NCBI GenBank assembly: GCA_963556195.1
Contig: CAUVYP010001198.1
Location: 682,001 to 746,000 of the forward strand
Length of the DNA stretch: 64,000 bases
Reading direction: 5' to 3'
DNA from: Sepiola atlantica
Lineage: Eukaryota > Mollusca > Cephalopoda > Sepiida > Sepiolidae
Part shown: positions 50,801 to 62,175 of the stretch, in pieces
Numbering within the stretch: the stretch's first letter is position 1
How the letters are laid out: the number at the start of each line of letters is the position of its first letter
Notes under the pieces: model-generated
Databases searched by the model: none
Told to the model about the DNA's origin: nothing
What the model saw: the letters and a program-made list of their open reading frames with translations, nothing else
Position numbers and translations under genes: made by a program

Positions 50801-51390
50801 CAAAACATCTACAAAATTTAGCGCGTTTAAAAGTTGATAGCGCTTTTGTTTATAACTTTCAAGTTTTTTCGAATTGTGCCACGAAACTTTACAGATCATC
50901 GCGGAGAGGCATTTTCTACTAAAGTACCAAGTTTCAGAAGTGCAGCTCTTGTACTACCGGAGATATGTCGATACAAACTGAATACGCAAAACATCAACAA
51001 AATTTAGCGCGTTTTAAAGTTGATATCGCTTTAGTTTATAACTTGAACATTTATTCGAATTGTGAAACGTAACTTTGTAGACAGTCGGGGAGACACATTT
51101 TCTACTGAAGTACCAAGTTTCAGAAGTGCAGATATTGTACTACCGGAGATGTGTCGATACAAACTGAATACGCAAAACATCAACAAAATTTAGCGCGTTT
51201 TAAAGTTGATATCGCTTTTGTTTATAACTTGCACATTTATTCGAATTGTGAAACGAAACTTTGTAGACAGTCGGGGAGACACATTTTCTACTGAAGTACC
51301 AAGTTTCAGAAGTGCAGCTCTTGTACTACCGGAGATATGTCGATACAAACTGAATACGCAAAACATCAAATAATTTAGCGCGTTTTAAAG
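47862..51390. repeat. Domain III 19-monomer HOR (3529 bp)
   Basis: Same order, length and indels as 4080-7608, at an offset of 43782 bp: E*, F, G, J, K, A, B, J, K2, L, C'', E', F, G', J, K, A, M, C''. Private differences exist, for example TTTCAAGTTTTTTCG near 50858, where the left copy reads TTTCAGATTTATTCG. Confidence 0.85.
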
Positions 51391-53247
51391 TTAATATCGC
51401 TTTTGTTTATAACTTCCACATTTATTCGAATTGTGAAACGAAACTTTGTAGACAGTCGCGGAGACACATCTTCTACTGAAGTACCAAGTTTCAGAAGTGC
51501 AGCTCTTGTACTGCCGGAGATATGTCGATACAAACTGAATACGCAAAACAACAAAATTAAGCGCGTTTTAAAGTTGATAGCGCTTTTGTTTATAACTTCC
51601 ACATTTATTCGAATTGTGCCACGAAACTTTGCAGACCATCGCGGAGAGGCATTTTCTACTGAAGTACCAAGTTTCAGAAGTGCAGCTCTTGTACTGCCGG
51701 AGATATGTCGATACAAACTGAATACGCAAAACATCAACAAAATTAGGCGCGTTTTAAAGTTGATATCGCTTTTGTTTATAACTTTTACATTTATTTGAAT
51801 TGTGAAACGAAACTTTGTAGACAGTCGCGGAGACACATTTTCTACTGAAGTACCAAGTTTCAGAAGTGCAGCTCTTGTACTACCGGAGATGTGTCGATAC
51901 AAACTGAATACGCAAAACATCTACAAAATTTAGTGCGTTTTAAAGTTGATAGCGCTTTTGTTTATAACTTCCACATTTATTCGAATTGTGAAACGAAACT
52001 TTGCAGACCGTCGCGGAAGTGCATTATCTACTGGAGTACCAAGTTTCAGAAGTGCAGCTCTTGTACTACCGGAGATGTGTCGATACAAACTGAATACGCA
52101 AAACATCTACAAAATTTAGTGCGTTTTAAAGTTGATATCGCTTTTGTTTATAACTTCCACATTTATTCGAATTGTGAAACGAAACTTTGTAGACAGTCGC
52201 GGAGACACATTTTCTACTGAAGTACTAAGGTTCAGAAGTGCAGCTCTTGTACTACCGGAGATATGTCGATACAAACTGAATACGCAAAACATCTACAAAA
52301 TTTAGCGCGTTTAAAAGTTGATAGCGCTTTTGTTTATAACTTTCAGATTTATTCGAATTGTGCTACGAAACTTTACAGACCATCGCGGAGAGGCATTTTC
52401 TACTGAAGTACCAAGTTTCAGAAGTGCAGCTCTTGTACTGCCGGAGATATGTCGATACAAACTGAATACGCAAAACATCAACAAAATTAAGCGCGTTTTA
52501 AAGTTGATATCGCTTTTGTTTATAACTTCCACATTTATTCGAATTGTGCCACGAAACTTTGCAGACAGTCGCGGAGACAAATTTTCTACTGAAGTACCAA
52601 GTTTCAGAAGTGCAGCTCTTGTACTACCGGAGATATGTCGATACAAACTGAATACGCAAAACATCAACAAAATTTAGCGCGTTTTAAAGTTAATATCGCT
52701 TTTGTTTATAACTTCCACATTTATTCGAATTGTGAAACCAAACTTTGTAGACAGTCGCGGAGACACATCTTCTACTGAAGTACCAAGTTTCAGAAGTGCA
52801 GCTCTTGTACTGCCGGAGATATGTCGATACAAACTGAATACGCAAAACATCAACAAAATTAAGCGCGTTTTAAAGTTGATAGCGCTTTTGTTTATAACTT
52901 CCACATTTATTCGAATTGTGCCACGAAACTTTGCAGACCATCGCGGAGAGGCATTTTCTACTGAAGTACCAAGTTTCAGAAGTGCAGCTCTTGTACTGCC
53001 GGAGATATGTCGATACAAACTGAATACGCAAAACATCAACAAAATTAGGCGCGTTTTAAAGTTGATATCGCTTTTGTTTATAACTTTTACATTTATTTGA
53101 ATTGTGAAACGAAACTTTGTAGACAGTCGCGGAGACACATTTTCTACTGAAGTACCAAGTTTCAGAAGTGCAGCTCTTGTACTACCGGAGATGTGTCGAT
53201 ACAAACTGAATACGCAAAACATCTACAAAATTTAGTGCGTTTTAAAG
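51391..53247. repeat. Domain III 10-monomer block matching 8721-10577
   Basis: Order E*, F, G, J, K, A, B, E, F, G. It shares private changes with the left copy, including GTGCTACGAAAC (9690 and 52360), AAGTACTAAGG (9549 and 52219) and GGAGACAAATTT (9902 and 52572). The third unit ends differently (G here, G' on the left), so exchange has continued after duplication. Confidence 0.8.
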
Positions 53248-56200
53248 TTGATATCGCTTTTGTTTATAACTTCCACTTTTATTCGAATTGTGCCACGAAA
53301 CTTTGCAGACCGTCGCGGAGAGGCATTTTCTACTGAAGTACCAAGGTTCAGAAGTGCAGCTCTTGTACTACCGGAGATATGTCGATACAAACTGAATACG
53401 CAAAACATCTACAAAATTTAGCGCGTTTAAAAGTTGATAGCGCTTTTGTTTATAACTTTCAGATTTATTCGAATTGTGCCACGAAACTTTACAGACCATC
53501 GCAGAGAGGCATTTTCTACTGAAGTACCAAGTTTCAGAAGTGCAGCTCTTGTACTGCCGGAGATATGTCGATACAAACTGAATCCGCAAAACATCAACAA
53601 AATTAAGCGCGTTTTAAAGTTGATATCGCTTTTGTTTATAACTTCCACATTTATTCGAATTGTGCCACGAAACTTTGCAGACAGTAACGGAGACACATTT
53701 TCCACTGAAGTACCAAGTTTCAGAAGTGCAGCTCTTGTACTACCGGAGATATGTCGATACAAACTGAATACGCAAAACATCAACAAAATTTAGCGCGTTT
53801 TAAAGTTTATATCGCTTTTGTTTATAACTTGCACATTTATTCGAATTGTGAAACGAAACTTTGTAGACAGTCGGGGAGACACATTTTCTACTGAAGTACC
53901 AAGTTTCAGAAGTGCAGCTCTTGTACTACCGGAGATATGTCGATACAAACTGAATACGCAAAACATCAACAAAATTTAGCGCGTTTTAAAGTTAATATCG
54001 CTTTTGTTTATAACTTCCACATTTATTCGAATTGTGAAACCAAACTTTGTAGACAGTCGCGGAGACACATCTTCTACTGAAGTACCAAGTTTCAGAAGTG
54101 CAGCTCTTGTACTGCCGGAGATATGTCGATACAAACTGAATACGCAAAACATCAACAACATTTAGCGCGTTTTAAAGTTGATAGCGCTTTTGTTTATAAC
54201 TTCCACATTTATTCGAATTGTGCCACGAAACTTTGCAGACCATCGCGGAGAGGCATTTTCTACTGAAGTACCAAGTTTCAGAAGTGCAGCTCTTGTACTG
54301 CCGGAGATATGTCGATACAAACTGAATACGCAAAACATCAACAAAATTAGGCGCGTTTTAAAGTTGATATCGCTTTTGTTTATAACTTTTACATTTATTT
54401 GAATTGTGAAACGAAACTTTGTAGACAGTCGCGGAGACACATTTTCTACTGAAGTACCAAGTTTCAGAAGTGCAGATCTTGTACTACCGGAGATGTGTCG
54501 ATACAAACTGAATACGCAAAACATCTACAAAATTTAGTGCGTTTTAAAGTTGATATCGCTTTTGTTTATAACTTCCACTTTTATTCGAATTGTGCCACGA
54601 AACTTTGCAGACCGTCGCGGAGAGGCATTTTCTACTGAAGTACCAAGTTTCAGAAGTGCAGCTCTTGTACTACCGGAGATGTGTCGATACAAACTGAATA
54701 CGCAAAACATCTACAAAATTTAGTGCGTTTTAAAGTTGATATCGCTTTTGTTTATAACTTCCACATTTATTCGAATTGTGAAACGAAACTTTGTAGACAG
54801 TCGCGGAGACACATTTTCTACTGAAGTCCCAAGGTTCAGAAGTGCAGCTCTTGTACTACCGGAGATATGTCGATACAAACTGAATACGCAAAACATCTAC
54901 AAAATTTAGCGCGTTTAAAAGTTGATAGCGCTTTTGTTTATAACTTTCAGATTTATTCGAATTGTGAAACGAAACTTTACAGACCATCGCGGAGAGGCAT
55001 TTTCTACTGAAGTACCAAGTTTCAGAAGTGCAGCTCTTGTACTGCCGGAGATATGTCGATACAAACTGAATACGCAAAACCTTAACAAAATTAAGCGCGT
55101 TTTAAAGTTGATATCGCTTTTGTTTATAACTTGTACTATTATTCGAATTGTGCCACGAAACTTTGCAGACAGTAACGGAGACACATTTTCCACTGAAGTA
55201 CCAAGTTTCAGAAGTGCAGCTCTTGTACTACCGGAGATAGGTCGATACAAACTGAATACGCAAAACATCAACAAAATTTAGCGCGTTTTAAAGTTGATAT
55301 CGCTTTTGTTTATAACTTGCACATTTATTCGAATTGTGAAACGAAACTTTGTAGACAGTCGGGGAGACACATTTTCTACTGAAGTACCAAGTTTCAGAAG
55401 TGCAGCTCTTGTACTACCGGAGATATGTCGATACAAACTGAATACGCAAAACATCAACAAAATTTAGCGCGTTTTAAAGTTAATATCGCTTTTGTTTATA
55501 ACTTCCACATTTATTCGAATTGTGAAACCAAACTTTGTAGACAGTCGCGGAGACACATCTTCTACTGAAGTACCAAGTTTCAGAAGTGCAGCTCTTGTAC
55601 TGCCGGAGATATGTCGATACAAACTGAATACGCAAAACATCAACAAAATTTAGCGCGTTTTAATGTTGATAGCGCTTTTGTTTATAACTTCCACATTTAT
55701 TCGAATTGTGCCACGAAACTTTGCAGACCATCGCGGAGAGGCATTTTCTACTGAAGTACCAAGTTTCAGAAGTGCAGCTCTTGTACTGCCGGAGATATGT
55801 CGATACAAACTGAATACGCAAAACATCAACAAAATTAGGCGCGTTTTAAAGTTGATATCGCTTTTGTTTATAACTTTTACATTTATTTGAATTGTGAAAC
55901 GAAACTTTGCAGACCGTCCCGGAAGTGCATTATCTACTGGAGTACAAAGTTTCAGAAGTGCAGCTCTTGTACTACCGGAGATGTGTCGATACAAACTGAA
56001 TACGCAAAACATCTACAAAATTTAGTGCGTTTTAAAGTTGATATCGCTTTTGTTTATAACTTCCACATTTATTCGAATTGTGAAACGAAACTTTGTAGAC
56101 AGTCGCGGAGACACATTTTCTACTGAAGTACCAAGGTTCAGAAGTGCAGCTCTTGTACTACCGGAGATATGTCGATACAAACTGAATACGCAAAACATCT

Positions 56201-57711
56201 ACAAAATTTAGCGCGTTTAAAAGTTGATAGCGCTTTTGTTTATAACTTTCAGATTTATTCGAATTGTGCCACGAAACTTTACAGACCATCGCGGAGAGGC
56301 ATTTTCTACTGAAGTACCAAGTTTCAGAAGTGCAGCTCTTGTACTGCCGGAGATATGTCGATACAAACTGAATACGCAAAACATCAACAAAATTAAGCGC
56401 GTTTTAAAGTTGATATCGCTTTTGTTTATAACTTTTACATTTATTCGAACTGTGCCACGAAACTTTGCAGACAGTCGCGGAGACACATTTTCCACTGAAG
56501 TACCAAGTTTCAGAAGTGCAGCTCTTGTACTACCGGAGATATGTCGATACAAACTGAATACGCAAAACATCAACAAAATTTAGCGCGTTTTAAAGTTGAT
56601 ATCGCTTTTGTTTATAACTTGCACATTAATTCGAATTGTGAAACGAAACTTTGTAGACAGTCGGGGAGACACATTTTGCTACTGAAGTACCAAGTTTCAG
56701 AAGTGCAGATATTGTACTACCGGAGATGTGTCGATACAAACTGAATACGCAAAACATCAACAAAATTTAGCGCGTTTTAAAGTTGATATCGCTTTTGTTT
56801 ATAACTTGCACATTTATTCGAATTGTGAAACGAAACTTTGTAGACAGTCGGGGAGACACATTTTCTACTGAAGTACCAAGTTTCAGAAGTGCAGCTCTTG
56901 TACTACCGGAGATATGTCGATACAAACTGAATACGCAAAACATCAAATAATTTAGCGCGTTTTAAAGTTAATATCGCTTTTGTTTATAACTTCCACATTT
57001 ATTCGAATTGTGAAACCAAACTTTGTAGACAGTCGCGGAGACACATCTTCTACTGAAGTACCAAGTTTCAGAAGTGCAGCTCTTGTACTGCCGGAGATAT
57101 GTCGATACAAACTGAATACGCAAAACATCAACAAAATTAAGCGCGTTTTAAAGTTGATAGCGCTTTTGTTTATAACTTCCACATTTATTCGAATTGTGCC
57201 ACGAAACTTTACAGACCATCGCGGAGAGGCATTTTCTACTGAAGTACCAAGTTTCAGAAGTGCAGCTCTTGTACTGCCGGAGATATGTCGATACAAACTG
57301 AATACGCAAAACATCAACAAAATTAGGCGCGTTTTAAAGTTGATATCGCTTTTGTTTATAACTTCCACATTTATTCGAATTGTGAAACGAAACTTTGTAG
57401 ACAGTCGCGGAGACACATCTTCTACTGAAGTACCAAGTTTCAGAAGTGCAGCTCTTGTACTGCCGGAGATATGTCGATACAAACTGAATACGCAAAACAT
57501 CAACAAAATTAGGCGCGTTTTAAAGTTGATATCGCTTTTGTTTATAACTTTTACATTTATTTGAATTGTGAAACGAAACTTTGTAGACAGTCGCGGAGAC
57601 ACATTTTCTACTGAAGTACCAAGTTTCAGAAGTGCAGCTCTTGTACTACCGGAGATGTGTCGATACAAACTGAATACGCAAAACATCTACAAAATTTAGT
57701 GCGTTTTAAAG
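53248..57711. repeat. 24-mer HOR, first copy (4464 bp)
   Basis: Order H, A, L, C'', E', F, G, H, K, A, L, C'', E', F, G/J hybrid, K, A, B, C, C'', E, F, E2, G. The one-base insertion in C and the one-base deletion in C'' cancel, giving exactly 24 x 186. Shared private marks with the second copy include AATCCGCAAAAC (53582 and 58046) and AGTTTATATCGC (53805 and 58269). Confidence 0.85.
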
Positions 57712-60700
57712 TTGATATCGCTTTTGTTTATAACTTCCACTTTTATTCGAATTGTGCCACGAAACTTTGCAGACCGTCGCGGAGAGGCATTTTCTACTGA
57801 AGTACCAAGGTTCAGAAGTGCAGCTCTTGTACTACCGGAGATATGTCGATACAAACTGAATACGCAAAACATCTACAAAATTTAGCGCGTTTAAAAGTTG
57901 ATAGCGCTTTTGTTTATAACTTTCAGATTTATTCGAATTGTGCCACGAAACTTTACAGACCATCGCAGAGAGGCATTTTCTACTGAAGTACCAAGTTTCA
58001 GAAGTGCAGCTCTTGTACTGCCGGAGATATGTCGATACAAACTGAATCCGCAAAACATCAACAAAATTAAGCGCGTTTTAAAGTTGATATCGCTTTTGTT
58101 TATAACTTCCACATTTATTCGAATTGTGCCACGAAACTTTGCAGACAGTAACGGAGACACATTTTCCACTGAAGTACCAAGTTTCAGAAGTGCAGCTCTT
58201 GTACTACCGGAGATATGTCGATACAAACTGAATACGCAAAACATCAACAAAATTTAGCGCGTTTTAAAGTTTATATCGCTTTTGTTTATAACTTGCACAT
58301 TTATTCGAATTGTGAAACGAAACTTTGTAGACAGTCGGGGAGACACATTTTCTACTGAAGTACCAAGTTTCAGAAGTGCAGCTCTTGTACTACCGGAGAT
58401 ATGTCGATACAAACTGAATACGCAAAACATCAACAAAATTTAGCGCGTTTTAAAGTTAATATCGCTTTTGTTTATAACTTCCACATTTATTCGAATTGTG
58501 AAACCAAACTTTGTAGACAGTCGCGGAGACACATCTTCTACTGAAGTACCAAGTTTCAGAAGTGCAGCTCTTGTACTGCCGGAGATATGTCGATACAAAC
58601 TGAATACGCAAAACATCAACAACATTTAGCGCGTTTTAAAGTTGATAGCGCTTTTGTTTATAACTTCCACATTTATTCGAATTGTGCCACGAAACTTTGC
58701 AGACCATCGCGGAGAGGCATTTTCTACTGAAGTACCAAGTTTCAGAAGTGCAGCTCTTGTACTGCCGGAGATATGTCGATACAAACTGAATACGCAAAAC
58801 ATCAACAAAATTAGGCGCGTTTTAAAGTTGATATCGCTTTTGTTTATAACTTTTACATTTATTTGAATTGTGAAACGAAACTTTGTAGACAGTCGCGGAG
58901 ACACATTTTCTACTGAAGTACCAAGTTTCAGAAGTGCAGATCTTGTACTACCGGAGATGTGTCGATACAAACTGAATACGCAAAACATCTACAAAATTTA
59001 GTGCGTTTTAAAGTTGATATCGCTTTTGTTTATAACTTCCACTTTTATTCGAATTGTGCCACGAAACTTTGCAGACCGTCGCGGAGAGGCATTTTCTACT
59101 GAAGTACCAAGTTTCAGAAGTGCAGCTCTTGTACTACCGGAGATGTGTCGATACAAACTGAATACGCAAAACATCTACAAAATTTAGTGCGTTTTAAAGT
59201 TGATATCGCTTTTGTTTATAACTTCCACATTTATTCGAATTGTGAAACGAAACTTTGTAGACAGTCGCGGAGACACATTTTCTACTGAAGTACCAAGGTT
59301 CAGAAGTGCAGCTCTTGTACTACCGGAGATATGTCGATACAAACTGAATACGCAAAACATCTACAAAATTTAGCGCGTTTAAAAGTTGATAGCGCTTTTG
59401 TTTATAACTTTCAGATTTATTCGAATTGTGAAACGAAACTTTACAGACCATCGCGGAGAGGCATTTTCTACTGAAGTACCAAGTTTCAGAAGTGCAGCTC
59501 TTGTACTGCCGGAGATATGTCGATACAAACTGAATACGCAAAACCTTAACAAAATTAAGCGCGTTTTAAAGTTGATATCGCTTTTGTTTATAACTTGTAC
59601 TATTATTCGAATTGTGCCACGAAACTTTGCAGACAGTAACGGAGACACATTTTCCACTGAAGTACCAAGTTTCAGAAGTGCAGCTCTTGTACTACCGGAG
59701 ATAGGTCGATACAAACTGAATACGCAAAACATCAACAAAATTTAGCGCGTTTTAAAGTTGATATCGCTTTTGTTTATAACTTGCACATTTATTCGAATTG
59801 TGAAACGAAACTTTGTAGACAGTCGGGGAGACACATTTTCTACTGAAGTACCAAGTTTCAGAAGTGCAGCTCTTGTACTACCGGAGATATGTCGATACAA
59901 ACTGAATACGCAAAACATCAACAAAATTTAGCGCGTTTTAAAGTTAATATCGCTTTTGTTTATAACTTCCACATTTATTCGAATTGTGAAACCAAACTTT
60001 GTAGACAGTCGCGGAGACACATCTTCTACTGAAGTACCAAGTTTCAGAAGTGCAGCTCTTGTACTGCCGGAGATATGTCGATACAAACTGAATACGCAAA
60101 ACATCAACAAAATTTAGCGCGTTTTAATGTTGATAGCGCTTTTGTTTATAACTTCCACATTTATTCGAATTGTGCCACGAAACTTTGCAGACCATCGCGG
60201 AGAGGCATTTTCTACTGAAGTACCAAGTTTCAGAAGTGCAGCTCTTGTACTGCCGGAGATATGTCGATACAAACTGAATACGCAAAACATCAACAAAATT
60301 AGGCGCGTTTTAAAGTTGATATCGCTTTTGTTTATAACTTTTACATTTATTTGAATTGTGAAACGAAACTTTGCAGACCGTCCCGGAAGTGCATTATCTA
60401 CTGGAGTACAAAGTTTCAGAAGTGCAGCTCTTGTACTACCGGAGATGTGTCGATACAAACTGAATACGCAAAACATCTACAAAATTTAGTGCGTTTTAAA
60501 GTTGATATCGCTTTTGTTTATAACTTCCACATTTATTCGAATTGTGAAACGAAACTTTGTAGACAGTCGCGGAGACACATTTTCTACTGAAGTACCAAGG
60601 TTCAGAAGTGCAGCTCTTGTACTACCGGAGATATGTCGATACAAACTGAATACGCAAAACATCTACAAAATTTAGCGCGTTTAAAAGTTGATAGCGCTTT

Positions 60701-62175
60701 TGTTTATAACTTTCAGATTTATTCGAATTGTGCCACGAAACTTTACAGACCATCGCGGAGAGGCATTTTCTACTGAAGTACCAAGTTTCAGAAGTGCAGC
60801 TCTTGTACTGCCGGAGATATGTCGATACAAACTGAATACGCAAAACATCAACAAAATTAAGCGCGTTTTAAAGTTGATATCGCTTTTGTTTATAACTTTT
60901 ACATTTATTCGAACTGTGCCACGAAACTTTGCAGACAGTCGCGGAGACACATTTTCCACTGAAGTACCAAGTTTCAGAAGTGCAGCTCTTGTACTACCGG
61001 AGATATGTCGATACAAACTGAATACGCAAAACATCAACAAAATTTAGCGCGTTTTAAAGTTGATATCGCTTTTGTTTATAACTTGCACATTAATTCGAAT
61101 TGTGAAACGAAACTTTGTAGACAGTCGGGGAGACACATTTTGCTACTGAAGTACCAAGTTTCAGAAGTGCAGATATTGTACTACCGGAGATGTGTCGATA
61201 CAAACTGAATACGCAAAACATCAACAAAATTTAGCGCGTTTTAAAGTTGATATCGCTTTTGTTTATAACTTGCACATTTATTCGAATTGTGAAACGAAAC
61301 TTTGTAGACAGTCGGGGAGACACATTTTCTACTGAAGTACCAAGTTTCAGAAGTGCAGCTCTTGTACTACCGGAGATATGTCGATACAAACTGAATACGC
61401 AAAACATCAAATAATTTAGCGCGTTTTAAAGTTAATATCGCTTTTGTTTATAACTTCCACATTTATTCGAATTGTGAAACCAAACTTTGTAGACAGTCGC
61501 GGAGACACATCTTCTACTGAAGTACCAAGTTTCAGAAGTGCAGCTCTTGTACTGCCGGAGATATGTCGATACAAACTGAATACGCAAAACATCAACAAAA
61601 TTAAGCGCGTTTTAAAGTTGATAGCGCTTTTGTTTATAACTTCCACATTTATTCGAATTGTGCCACGAAACTTTACAGACCATCGCGGAGAGGCATTTTC
61701 TACTGAAGTACCAAGTTTCAGAAGTGCAGCTCTTGTACTGCCGGAGATATGTCGATACAAACTGAATACGCAAAACATCAACAAAATTAGGCGCGTTTTA
61801 AAGTTGATATCGCTTTTGTTTATAACTTCCACATTTATTCGAATTGTGAAACGAAACTTTGTAGACAGTCGCGGAGACACATTTTCTACTGAAGTACCAA
61901 GTTTCAGAAGTGCAGCTCTTGTACTACCGGAGATGTGTCGATACAAACTGAATACGCAAAACATCTACAAAATTTAGTGCGTTTTAAAGTTGATAGCGCT
62001 TTTGTTTATAACTTCCACATTTATTCGAATTGTGAAACGAAACTTTGCAGACCGTCGCGGAAGTGCATTATCTACTGGAGTACCAAGTTTCAGAAGTGCA
62101 GCTCTTGTACTACCGGAGATGTGTCGATACAAACTGAATACGCAAAACATCTACATAATTTAGTGCGTTTTAAAG
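57712..62175. repeat. 24-mer HOR, second copy (4464 bp)
   Basis: The first 22 monomers follow the first copy in order. The last two differ: E2 has a G-like end, followed by J ending CTACATAATTT. That end matches the left-arm block ending at 15041, so this copy, not the first, is the direct counterpart of 10578-15041. Confidence 0.8.
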
